The notes under the pieces: model-generated
What the model was told of the DNA's origin: nothing
Seen by the model: the letters and a program-made list of their open reading frames with translations, nothing else
The model's database searches: none
Program-made: the position numbers and the translations under genes
Assembly (NCBI RefSeq): GCF_004355185.1
Contig: NZ_CP037922.1
Location: 3,070,001 to 3,134,000 of the forward strand
DNA length: 64,000 bases
Direction: 5' to 3'
DNA from: Hymenobacter radiodurans
GTDB lineage: Bacteria > Bacteroidota > Bacteroidia > Cytophagales > Hymenobacteraceae
Shown here: positions 18,654-27,247 of the stretch, piece by piece
Layout: each line of letters begins with the position of its first letter
Position numbering within the stretch: position 1 is the first letter of the stretch

Positions 18654-21522
18654 ATGAAAACCAATCTGCTGACCTGGCTCACCTGTTTGACGCTGCTCTG
18701 GGGTGGTAATGCCACCGCCCAAGCACCCCCGCAAAAGCAGGTACGCTACCTCTCCGGCACCGACAACACGCACACCGCCACCTGGGATTTTTACTGCACC
18801 GGGGGCGAAAAAGCGGGTTTTGGACCAAAATTCAGGTTCCGTCGTGCTGGGAGCAGCAGGGTTTTGGCAGCTACAACTACGGCCGCGACTACAAAACCTA
18901 CGGCAAAAACTTCCGCTTCGCCGACGAGAAAGGCCTATACAAGCACACCTTCCAGGTGCCCGCCGAGTGGCGCGACCGGGAGGTATTTATCGTGTTTGAG
19001 GGCTCCATGACGGATACCGAAGTCAAAATAAACGGGCAACTGGCCGGTCCGATTCATCAGGGGGCTTTTTACCGTTTCAAATACAACCTCTCCGACAAGC
19101 TGAACTTCGACAAGCCCAACGTGCTGGAAGTGACGGTGAGCAAGATGTCGGCCGACGCTTCCGTGAACAACGCCGAGCGCTTGGCCGACTACTGGATTTT
19201 CGGTGGCATTTTCCGGCCCGTGTATCTCGAAGCTTTCCCCAAGCAATTTGCCCCCCAGCTAGCCATTGATGCCCGCGCCGACGGCTCGTTTAAGATGAAC
19301 GTAGCCCTGAAGGGTCTGCGCCAAGCTACCGACGTGCAGGCCGACATCGTGAATGCGCAGGGCGCAGTAGTAGGTACGGCGCGGGGCCAAGCCAACGCCC
19401 AGGATACGCTGGTACAGCTCAAAACTACGGTCAGCAAGCCGCTGCTCTGGACCTCCGAAACCCCGAATATGTACCGCGTAAACGTGAGCATGCAGGCTGG
19501 GGGGCAAAAGCTGTATCAAACCTCCGAGCGCTTTGGCTTTCGCACCATCGAGATTCGTCGGGGCAAAGGCGTGTATGTAAACAGCACGCAAGTCAAATTC
19601 AAAGGCATCAACCGCCACAGCTGGTGGCCCGAAACTGGCCGCACACTCAATGACTCCATTCACCTAATGGATGTGCAGCTGATGAAGGAGATGAATATGA
19701 ACGCCGTGCGCATGTCGCACTACCCGCCCGACGCTAAGTTCCTGGACCTCTGCGACTCGCTGGGCCTGTACGTACTCGACGAGCTGGCCGGCTGGCAGAA
19801 AGCGTATAGCACGCCCGCCGGCGCCAAGCTGGTGAAGGAGATGGTGCAAAAGGATGTGAACCATCCCAGCATCATCTTCTGGAGCAACGGCAACGAAGGC
19901 GGCCACAACAAAGAGCTGGACGACGACTACGGCCAGTACGACCTCTCCAAACGCCCCGTTATTCACGCCCACCACCGCCCCGGCAACCAGCACAACGGCA
20001 TCGACTGCAACCACTACGAGAACTACTACAGCTCGCAGAAAATCCTGGCAGACTCGCTGATTTACATGCCCACCGAGTTTCTACACGCCCAGGACGACGG
20101 CGGCGCGGCTGTGGGTCTGCACGACTTCTGGGAGTTGCACTGGGCGTCCCAACGCTCGGCGGGGGCTTTTTGTGGGCCTTGGTCGATGAAGGAATCGTGC
20201 GCACCGACCAGCGCAATATCATCGACGTGAACGGCGTAAACGCCCCCGATGGCGTGGTGGGTCCGCACCGCGAAAAGGAAGGCAGCTTCTTTGCTATCCG
20301 CGAGATTTTCTCGCCCATCAAGATTGATCTGAAGGAGCTGCCGACCAAGTTTAACGGCACCGTGGACGTAGAAAATCGCTACCATTTCAACAACCTTAGC
20401 CAGTGCTTTTTCCAGTGGGAATTGGTGAACTACCGCCTGCCCGGCGAGACTTTCACGGGGTCTACCACCATGAAGAAAAGCCGGGTTGACAGCCCCAAGG
20501 TTTTTCCATTGGCAAAAGGCAAACTGAAGCTTGGCTTGCCTAAAGACTGGAAAAACTACGATGCTCTGGTGCTCTCCGCCTTCGACCCACAAAAGAACTT
20601 GGTGTATAAATGGACGTGGTCGACGGGGGGTAATAAACAGCTACTGCGCAACGTATTGACGCTTCAGGACAAGGAGAAGCAACCCATTGAGACGAACGAA
20701 ACCGACAGCACCCTCACGCTCAAGGCCAGCAACATCACCGTCACGTTCAACAAAACCAACGGTCACATCACTGGCCTGAAAGGCAACAGCGGCGACAAGC
20801 TTTCCTTCGGCAACGGCCCCATTTTAGCTGCCGGTCAAGCCAAGTTCACGGGTCTGCGGCGCCGCACTGAGGCCGACGGCGAAGTAATTGAGGCCAGCTA
20901 TCAGGGCGACTTGAAAACCGTGCGCTGGAAAATGTACGGCAGCGGTTGGCTCCAGCTCGATTACGAGTACGCACTGCAAGGCGATTTCCCCTTCACCGGC
21001 CTGAGCTTCACCTACCCCGAAAACTTCGTAATTGGGGCCAAATGGCTGGGTAAAGGTCCCTACCGCGTCTGGAAAAACCGCCTGCAAGGCGTAAACACCG
21101 ACGTGTGGGAAAACGCCTACAATAACACCCACACCGGCGCTGCCCCCTGGATTTACCCTGAGTTTAAAGGCTACTTCGCCGACATTGCTTGGCTGGAAAT
21201 GAACACCGTGGAAGGCAAGTTCCTGGTTGCCAGTCCCGAAAAAGGCCTGTTCGTGCGCCTCTTCGATTTCTACGGCCTCTCCGGCGTCAAGTCCAGCCCC
21301 GATCTGCCGGGGGGCAATTTATCCTTCCTCGACGCCATTCCGCCCCTAGGCACTAAGCTCGCCTTGAACATTGACGCCAACACGAAAAACCTGGGACCCA
21401 ACAGCGAGCTCAACCACCTCAACGGCTCCACCAAACGCACGCTTTATTTCTTCTTCGGCCTGCCCAAAACAACCGGCACGCCCCAGCCCTACACCGTCCC
21501 CGCCAAGAACGATTTGTTTTAA
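18654..21522 (+). CDS. Beta-galactosidase, GH2 family (two one-base frameshifts)
   Basis: Secreted GH2 enzyme of 956 residues after repair, with a signal peptide ending near GGNATAQ. The order is jelly-roll sugar-binding domain (VPAEWRDREVFIVFEG), Ig-like domain, TIM barrel (FKGINRHSWWPETG; acid/base Glu in WSNGNEGG near residue 410; likely nucleophile in MPTEFLHAQDDGG near 476), then a C-terminal domain resembling the beta-galactosidase small chain (WLGKGPYRVWKNRLQG). Adding one G at 18801-18805 and one at 20161-20165 gives a single frame. The likely role is removing galactose from RG-I side chains. It has its own CAGGA operator array. Confidence 0.9.
18801..18805 (+). other. One-base G-run contraction (first break in GH2 gene)
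   Basis: With a sixth G the frame reads CTGGRKSGFWTKIQVPSCWE and continues into the GSYNYGRDYKTYG segment. Confidence 0.85.
20161..20165 (+). other. One-base G-run contraction (second break in GH2 gene)
   Basis: A sixth G joins FWELHWASQRSAG to GFLWALVDEGIVRTD, a continuous GH2 barrel sequence. Confidence 0.85.
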
Positions 21523-21556
21523 GTAAGGCAGCAAGATTCTCTTAGTCATAACAGCC

Positions 21557-21670
21557 AAAAAGAACGTCATGCAGAGGCGGAGCCGAAGCATCTCGCGTGC
21601 TGATGTTGCCATGCTAACCTTATTAAACACGCGAGATGCTTCGGCTCCGCCTCTGCATGACGTTCTTTTT
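21557..21670. repeat. Palindromic intergenic repeat, family A (copy 3), likely bidirectional terminator
   Basis: Near-perfect arms of about 43 bases with A-rich and T-rich ends (AAAAAGAACGTCATGCAGAG to the matching complement) sit between the convergent GH2 and GH105 genes. The flanking A/T tracts make it a plausible terminator for both. Confidence 0.85.
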
Positions 21671-21713
21671 TATTGTCGAGATGCGTTCTTCGACACCTCG
21701 ACTATTGCTTAAT

Positions 21714-22898
21714 CTACTTCACCATCTCCATCTCCACGCTGGCCATGATAAATGGCCCCACACCTTTAAAGTCATTTTTCTGGATAGGCTCGCTGAGGTA
21801 GTATTCATAGCTGCCGTCGCGGTAAGGTTTGCCCCCCAGACCACCTACGCTCACCGTGCCATTCAGCGTCAGCAGTCCATCAGGTTCCGTTTGCACAAAC
21901 TGCTTCAGAATTCCCTGGTAGCCTTTGTCGGCCACTTTCTGATAAGATTTATCGAGGTAGCCGAGGCGGGCCCCCTTAGCCAGCGCATACACAAACATGC
22001 ACGAGGCCGAAGCCTCCACGTAGTTGCCCGCCCGAGTACCCTGGTCGGACACTTGCCACCACGCACCGGTTTTGGGGTCCTGATACTTCGCCAGCACGGG
22101 AGCCAACCGTTGCAGATACTTAATGAGCTTGGTCCGCTCGGGATGGTCTTTGGGAAAGTAGTCGAGCACATCTACCAGCGCCATTGCATACCACCCCATA
22201 CCGCGCCCCCAAAAGTTGGGCGACAAGCCAGTTTGCTTATTGGCCCATTGTTCCGTGCGGCTCTCATCGTAGCCGTGGTAAAGCAGCCCAGTCTTCGGAT
22301 CGACCAGGTTTTTCTCGATTAGCGCAAACTGTTTGGCTACTTCATCAAATCCTTTTGGCTGCTTAAATAGCTTACTGTACTCAGCAGAAAAAGGCTCTGC
22401 CATGTATAAGCCATCCAGCCACATCTGGTTAGTATAGCGCTGCTTATGCCAGTAACCGCCGGCCTTTGTACGCGGCTGCGCGTCGAGCTGCTGATGCAGA
22501 CGCTGGGCGGCCTTGCGGTACTTCTCCTGTTGTAAGCCCGGCTGCTGACTTAGCGTAAGCAATATGCGGCCGGTGTTGATATTATCAAGGTTAAAATCCT
22601 CGTATTTGTAACGCTGAATCGAGCCGTCCTCGCCAATGGAGTAGTCCATGATGCGCACAATGTAGTCGAGGTATTTTCGCTCGCCAGTGCGCTCCCACAC
22701 GCGTTCGATGGCCTTCAGCATCAGGCCCTGCTCGTAGCCCCAGCGGGCCACTTTATTCTGCTCCAGCCCCAGCGAATCGGGGTAGCGCTTGATAAACGAA
22801 TCCACCATGCGCTGCGACAACGCGGCAGGCTTATTCTGGGCAAAAACCGCTGGGCAGAGCAGCAGAAACAACAGCGAAAGCAGCAGGTTTTTTTTCAT
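21714..22898 (-). CDS. Unsaturated rhamnogalacturonyl hydrolase, GH105
   Basis: This 394-residue (alpha/alpha)6 enzyme has a signal peptide ending AVFAQNK, so it is probably periplasmic. GH105 enzymes remove the 4,5-unsaturated galacturonyl residue left by RG lyases, releasing it from rhamnose. Family features visible are KVARWGYEQGLMLKAIERVW, YKYEDFNLDNINTGR, the catalytic Asp in NQMWLDGLYMAEPF near residue 161, WGRGMGWYAMALVDVLDYFP, and GNYVEASASCMFVYALAKG. It is the natural partner of the PL11 lyase. It lies between two family-A hairpins and has no CAGGA array in front of it. Confidence 0.92.
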   Translation of the reverse strand: MKKNLLLSLLFLLLCPAVFAQNKPAALSQRMVDSFIKRYPDSLGLEQNKVARWGYEQGLMLKAIERVWERTGERKYLDYIVRIMDYSIGEDGSIQRYKYEDFNLDNINTGRILLTLSQQPGLQQEKYRKAAQRLHQQLDAQPRTKAGGYWHKQRYTNQMWLDGLYMAEPFSAEYSKLFKQPKGFDEVAKQFALIEKNLVDPKTGLLYHGYDESRTEQWANKQTGLSPNFWGRGMGWYAMALVDVLDYFPKDHPERTKLIKYLQRLAPVLAKYQDPKTGAWWQVSDQGTRAGNYVEASASCMFVYALAKGARLGYLDKSYQKVADKGYQGILKQFVQTEPDGLLTLNGTVSVGGLGGKPYRDGSYEYYLSEPIQKNDFKGVGPFIMASVEMEMVK

Positions 22899-22975
22899 AG
22901 AGAAAACTCGTCTGGGGGGCTTTTTTGAAGCTTATTAGCTCACAAATGATTTTTTATATGGTCATAAAAGTCGAC

Positions 22976-23072
22976 CGTCATGCAGAGGCAAAGCCGAAGC
23001 ATCTCGCGTGTTTAGTAAGAGTAGTAATCAGTCATCAGCACGCAAGATGCTTCGCTGCGCTCTGCATGACCG
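22976..23072. repeat. Palindromic intergenic repeat, family A (copy 4)
   Basis: Arms begin CGTCATGCAGAGGCAAAGCC and end GCTCTGCATGACCG with several mismatches: the left arm is of the GAGGC type and the right of the GAGCGCAGCG type. It looks like a mosaic of two subtypes. It lies between GH105 and GH28 genes. Confidence 0.85.
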
Positions 23073-23113
23073 CCTTTTGATTTTTATAGGTATTTCCACT
23101 CAGCCTTAGCGGC

Positions 23114-24775
23114 TTACTTTTTGGAGACGACCACAGCTTTCTTCTTCACCTTTTCGCCAAACTCCACACCTAGTTTCGCCTTCGAGACATCTGTATTAGT
23201 AAGCCGCACATTCTTGGCTTTGTCCGCACCAGATACGCGCAGGAGCACGGCCGCCTGGGGGGCATATTTGATGTTATCGAGGGTGATATTCTGGCTGTTG
23301 TGCACTTCCATTACCGGGTCGGTTTTCTGCGTTAGCAACGTCACGTTGCGCAACTGAATATTGTCTGCCTCAATGCACACCAAGCCCTGCTGACTTTGCA
23401 GCACCGCGTTTTCGATGCTGATGTCTTTGATGCTCATCTCGGGCAAGCCACGCACCATGATACCGGTTTTGGCGCCGTTGCAGGTCACGTTGCGAATCTG
23501 AATTTTGCGGAATTGCGGGGTACCTTCATCCACCGGCTTGGCCGGTGAAACGGGCCGTTCTTTGGAGCCTGCTACCTGCGGCGTGGGGTCCTTGATCATG
23601 TAGTACATGTCGAACAGAATAGCCTCGCCGGGAATGTCTTTCATGTCCACGTTTTCGATGAAGATATTCTCCACTACGCCGCCCCGGCCCCGCGTCGTTT
23701 TGAAACGCAAGCCAATATCGGTGCCGATGAATGTGAGGTTGGAGACATAGATATTGCGCGCTCCGCCCGACATTTCGGAGCCAATCACAAAGCCGCCGTG
23801 GGCCCGGTACACTTTGCAGTTGCGGATGATAAAATTCTCTGTGGGCATGGCCCGCTGCCGCCCCTGCTCATTGCGCCCCGATTTGATACAAATCGCATCG
23901 TCGCCTACATCAAACGTGGAGCCTTCCACCAACCCATTTTTGCAGGACTCCAAATCCAGTGCATCGGTATTGGGCGTGTAGGGGCCGTTAAACACCGTCA
24001 CATTACGTACGATTACATCTTCGCTCATCATGGGGTGCAGGGTCCAGGCTGGCGAATTCTGAAACGTCACGCCTTCCAGTAGTAGCCGTTTGCAGTGGTC
24101 GAGCACCAGCATATCGGGGCGCAGATAGTCCTTTATTTCCTCAAAATCCTTGATTTCGGATTTCTCTTCGCTGAGTACACCAGCCTCTTTTACCATGGTA
24201 CCCTTCAGGCTTTGTGGCGAAGGATACCACCGATCCTGCTTCTCGTTAAGCACACCGCCCGACGCTACCAGCTGCTTCCACTCCGACTCCGTGGAGCGAC
24301 CTTTCTGCACCATGTACCACGCTTCGCCCGCGCCATCCACAATGCCTTTGCCGGTAACGGCTACGTTTTCGAGGTTTTTGCCATAAATCTGCGGCTGATT
24401 GCGCACCGCGGCCAAACCTTCCCAGTTAGTTTTGATCAGCTTGTAGTCAGCCATCTTATCGCTGAACTGCACCAATGCTCCTTCGGCAATGTGCAGGTTC
24501 ACGTTACTGCGCAACTCAATGGGACCCGTGCGCCAATGTCCGCGCGGTACCAGAACTACGCCCCCACCCTTTTGGCCACAGGCGTCAATCGCTTGCTGCA
24601 GGGCCGCAGTGTTGGAAATTACCCCGTCGGCCACCGCGCCATACTTAGCAATCGAAAACGTGTCGGCCCGGAAGGACGTGGTTTTGACGGGGGGCAAATT
24701 TGGCGTAAAAGAAGTTTGGGCAGCAGCCAGCGTGGGCAGCGTCAGCAGGCTAAAAAGAGCGAGGCGTTTTATCAT
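23114..24775 (-). CDS. Secreted GH28 polygalacturonase / rhamnogalacturonan hydrolase-like protein 1
   Basis: Right-handed beta-helix enzyme of 553 residues with a signal peptide ending TLAAAQTSF. Residues from about 43 read FSIAKYGAVADGVISNTAALQQAID, the usual GH28 opening. Catalytic signatures are NTDALDLE (about 268-275), VGDDAICIKSGR (about 289-300) and AHGGFVIGSEMSGG (about 326-339), the last standing in for the classical GHG. An insertion around 180-215 is lysine/glutamate-rich. It probably trims galacturonic acid from pectic oligosaccharides; bond preference cannot be decided. A family-B hairpin lies just upstream. Confidence 0.87.
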   Translation of the reverse strand: MIKRLALFSLLTLPTLAAAQTSFTPNLPPVKTTSFRADTFSIAKYGAVADGVISNTAALQQAIDACGQKGGGVVLVPRGHWRTGPIELRSNVNLHIAEGALVQFSDKMADYKLIKTNWEGLAAVRNQPQIYGKNLENVAVTGKGIVDGAGEAWYMVQKGRSTESEWKQLVASGGVLNEKQDRWYPSPQSLKGTMVKEAGVLSEEKSEIKDFEEIKDYLRPDMLVLDHCKRLLLEGVTFQNSPAWTLHPMMSEDVIVRNVTVFNGPYTPNTDALDLESCKNGLVEGSTFDVGDDAICIKSGRNEQGRQRAMPTENFIIRNCKVYRAHGGFVIGSEMSGGARNIYVSNLTFIGTDIGLRFKTTRGRGGVVENIFIENVDMKDIPGEAILFDMYYMIKDPTPQVAGSKERPVSPAKPVDEGTPQFRKIQIRNVTCNGAKTGIMVRGLPEMSIKDISIENAVLQSQQGLVCIEADNIQLRNVTLLTQKTDPVMEVHNSQNITLDNIKYAPQAAVLLRVSGADKAKNVRLTNTDVSKAKLGVEFGEKVKKKAVVVSKK

Positions 24776-24837
24776 AGCAAAGGGAGAGTAACGGAAAGGA
24801 AATTGATTACTAAAGTTAGAAGGCTAGAGAGCTAGTT

Positions 24838-24992
24838 CCCCTCCTCAGCTGAGGAGGGGTTAGGGGTGGTTGGCTCGTTGAACGATTCGAGATTAGATGG
24901 TTCAGGTAAACAACATCAGCAACGCCTTCCCTCCGGTGGCACCACCCCAGCCGCGCCTTCAGCGCGGCGTCCCCTCCTCAGCTGAGGAGGGG
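24838..24992. repeat. Composite intergenic repeat, family B (copy 1, without inserted family-A hairpin)
   Basis: Both ends carry the same 22-base palindrome (CCCCTCCTCAGCTGAGGAGG followed by GG). Inside are GGGGTGGTTGG on the left and CACCACCCCAGCCGCGC with GCGCGGCGT on the right. The flanks GAGCTAG on the left and AGTTGGTCGTTCT on the right also occur at the copy near 62.6 kb. Confidence 0.85.
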
Positions 24993-25008
24993 AGTTGGTC
25001 GTTCTACC

Positions 25009-27150
25009 TTAAGGCATTTTGCTTAAGCCTTCCCACTGCACTTTCCAGCCTTTTGGAATGCCGGGATTCTCTTCTTTGCAGCCATCGTAGCCGGCGCACA
25101 TGAGGGCTACGGCCGCCAATAAACCACCGTTGCCGGGTAGGTAAATGGGCAAACGACCTTCCTGGTAATTGTGGCCACTGGGCAGGTAAGTATTGGTGCG
25201 CACTTTCATGAGCAACGCATCTACAGCCCGATCGGGCAGGCCGAGGCGCGTGGCGGTCATGGAGGTCATGGGGAAGTCCCAGCCCCAGGTTTTATCCCAG
25301 CTCCAATCCTTCCAAATCAGGTCGAAGGTGCGGCGCATGGTGGCGGGGTCAACTTGGCCGGTGGCGGGCATTACGCCCAAGGCGGCCAGCACGGAAGGGT
25401 GGTCGGTTTTGAACTCGGGGTTAGTGTAAGAGTCGGGGGCGCTTTCGGTGGCTAAGTACACACCGTTGGCCTGGGGCAGCGTCGAGAGCTTTTGCAGGAC
25501 GGCATCCCACTTTGGGTTACGTGGCTGGCCTTGGCGCACGCGCCATTGCTGGGCCGTGTTGAGGGCCCAATTCCAGTACACCAGCTCGAAGGTTGGGTTG
25601 AAAGTTTCTTCGGCTTTAAAGCGCTCCTGCGCTGGAATTACGCCTTTACCGAGAATGTAGCGGTCTTTTTCTTTCTCAAAAAACGGATACGAAGCCATGA
25701 ATTCGGCGGTGGCCGACACCCGATCTTGATACAGCTTTAGCGTAGCCGCATCAGGGCGCTGCCGGTAGATTTCCTCGGCGAAGTAGATGAAGTGGGGCTG
25801 CTGCCAAATCAAAAAGGCCCCCACCGACGAAGGTCCTTCCTGACCCCAGGGGTCCGTCATTTTTTGCCACCGCACACCCTCGTACCCCTGGCGCTTAGCA
25901 ATGCCGCGCGCTACAGCTTGTACATCAGGGCGGGCGTACCAAGTTAGGCTTTTTTCGAGCAACGCCGGGCGACCCCACAACGCAAAGTGAGCCGAGTGCC
26001 ACCAGTGCATTTCCAAGTGTGGCCGGCCATACCAGCTATTGAGCACGAGGCCCGTTTCTTGGGGCGGCTGTGAGCCGGCACCTTGCAGCTTCGTGAGGTA
26101 CTGCGACAGTACAATGCGCCGCTCTAGCTCCTTAGCCCGCGGATCAGTGGTGCCGCTGAAATCAACGGCTCCACCGCTCCGCCAAAAAGCCCCCCACTGC
26201 TGCTGGCTGTTCTGACGCGTGGCGGCGAAGGTTGGGGCAGGCGTGGAGCGCGGACGAGGCGAGAAACGACAGGTGAATTCCAGCACCTTTTCGCTCTTGC
26301 CGGGCGTAAGCACAAACTCGTGGGCTTTGCCCGCTGCCACCGTTGCCGACTGTACCCAGCTCAGCGCCGCATAGTATTTGGTGGTATCCAGTTGGTGGGA
26401 AATCAGAGCGGCACCTTTTTTCTGCTCGGCTATGGCTGATTTGTGCTGATCAGGCTTGGAATAATCGGTGCCCATATCGGCCCAGCCGGCCGTCGGGAAT
26501 GGGAAGCGTAGCGCCACTTTCAAGCGGCCCGATTTTATCAAATCGGACTCCACGCGCGCGGCTACTACATCCTGTTCTTGGTGCCCTACGGTCACGACAT
26601 CGACTGGCACGTTTTCTAGGGCAAAGTGGCTTTTCAGCTCGCCTGTCCACGGATTCAGCTCCTGTCGGATATCCCGCAGATCTTTAATAGTGGCTTCCTG
26701 ACCATTCTTTTTGAGTAGCACAAAGCCCAGATTCCCCAGCTGCAAGCGGTGCGGATTAGCGCGCAGATAATCTACGGCTTCCTTGTTGCCGGGCGTTTTT
26801 ACCTGCACCGCATACGGCACCTTCCGTCCATTCAACTCCACCTCGCGCAGACTTTGCTCAAACTTGTAGCCCTGCGTGTTCGGAAACGTATGCCAGCCCC
26901 ACTCCGACTGCGTGCCCAGCGGCACGCCCTTTTCATAGTAAGTCGGGAAAGTTTGCAACCCCGTGACATCAGCCGTGAAGGCAAAAGCCCCATTGCCCAC
27001 TGACAGCGACGAAAGCGTATCGGTGTTCGTGATAATCACACGGTGGCGCTCCACCAAAGCTTGGCGGTTGATAGGCTTTTGCTGAGCGACAAGGGGCAGA
27101 ATGATACCAGCCAGCAGGACACAGGAAAGGAATTTCGGGAGAAGGCGCAT
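25009..27150 (-). CDS. Secreted (alpha/alpha)6-barrel protein, GH65/GH95-like, family unassigned
   Basis: This 713-residue protein has a signal peptide ending near LPLVAQQKP. The N-terminal half is a beta-rich domain (LSSLSVGNGAFAFTADVTGLQT). The C-terminal half has helical-barrel features: LNSWYGRPHLEMHWWHSAHFALWGR, a QKMTDPWGQEGPSSVGAFLIWQQPHFIYFAEEIY run, 'FNPTFELVYWNWAL' and 'WGWDFPMTSMTATRLG'. The order beta-sandwich then six-hairpin barrel is that of clan GH-L and GH95 enzymes; the E in 'HLEMHWWH' and the E/D in later helices are possible catalytic residues. No exact family can be given. It lies in the minus-strand run below SusC/SusD, so a pectic substrate is likely. Confidence 0.65.
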   Translation of the reverse strand: MRLLPKFLSCVLLAGIILPLVAQQKPINRQALVERHRVIITNTDTLSSLSVGNGAFAFTADVTGLQTFPTYYEKGVPLGTQSEWGWHTFPNTQGYKFEQSLREVELNGRKVPYAVQVKTPGNKEAVDYLRANPHRLQLGNLGFVLLKKNGQEATIKDLRDIRQELNPWTGELKSHFALENVPVDVVTVGHQEQDVVAARVESDLIKSGRLKVALRFPFPTAGWADMGTDYSKPDQHKSAIAEQKKGAALISHQLDTTKYYAALSWVQSATVAAGKAHEFVLTPGKSEKVLEFTCRFSPRPRSTPAPTFAATRQNSQQQWGAFWRSGGAVDFSGTTDPRAKELERRIVLSQYLTKLQGAGSQPPQETGLVLNSWYGRPHLEMHWWHSAHFALWGRPALLEKSLTWYARPDVQAVARGIAKRQGYEGVRWQKMTDPWGQEGPSSVGAFLIWQQPHFIYFAEEIYRQRPDAATLKLYQDRVSATAEFMASYPFFEKEKDRYILGKGVIPAQERFKAEETFNPTFELVYWNWALNTAQQWRVRQGQPRNPKWDAVLQKLSTLPQANGVYLATESAPDSYTNPEFKTDHPSVLAALGVMPATGQVDPATMRRTFDLIWKDWSWDKTWGWDFPMTSMTATRLGLPDRAVDALLMKVRTNTYLPSGHNYQEGRLPIYLPGNGGLLAAVALMCAGYDGCKEENPGIPKGWKVQWEGLSKMP

Positions 27151-27170
27151 GGGCTAATTTGCTATTGAAA

Positions 27171-27219
27171 GAACGTCATGCCGAGCGGTAGCGCAGCATC
27201 TCGCTCGGCATGACGTTCT
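27171..27219. repeat. Short palindromic repeat, family A (copy 5)
   Basis: Seventeen-base perfect arms (GAACGTCATGCCGAGCG and complement) with a 15-base loop holding the GCGCAGCATCT core. A minimal version of the longer family-A hairpins. Confidence 0.85.
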
Positions 27220-27247
27220 GATTGTTGATATTCATTCGTGTTGATTC

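Noticed and set aside
21346..22322. Open frames beginning with MLRLRLCMTFF in the intergenic hairpin
   Set aside because: They start inside family-A repeat arms and run antisense into real genes; the shared N-terminus is only the repeat sequence.
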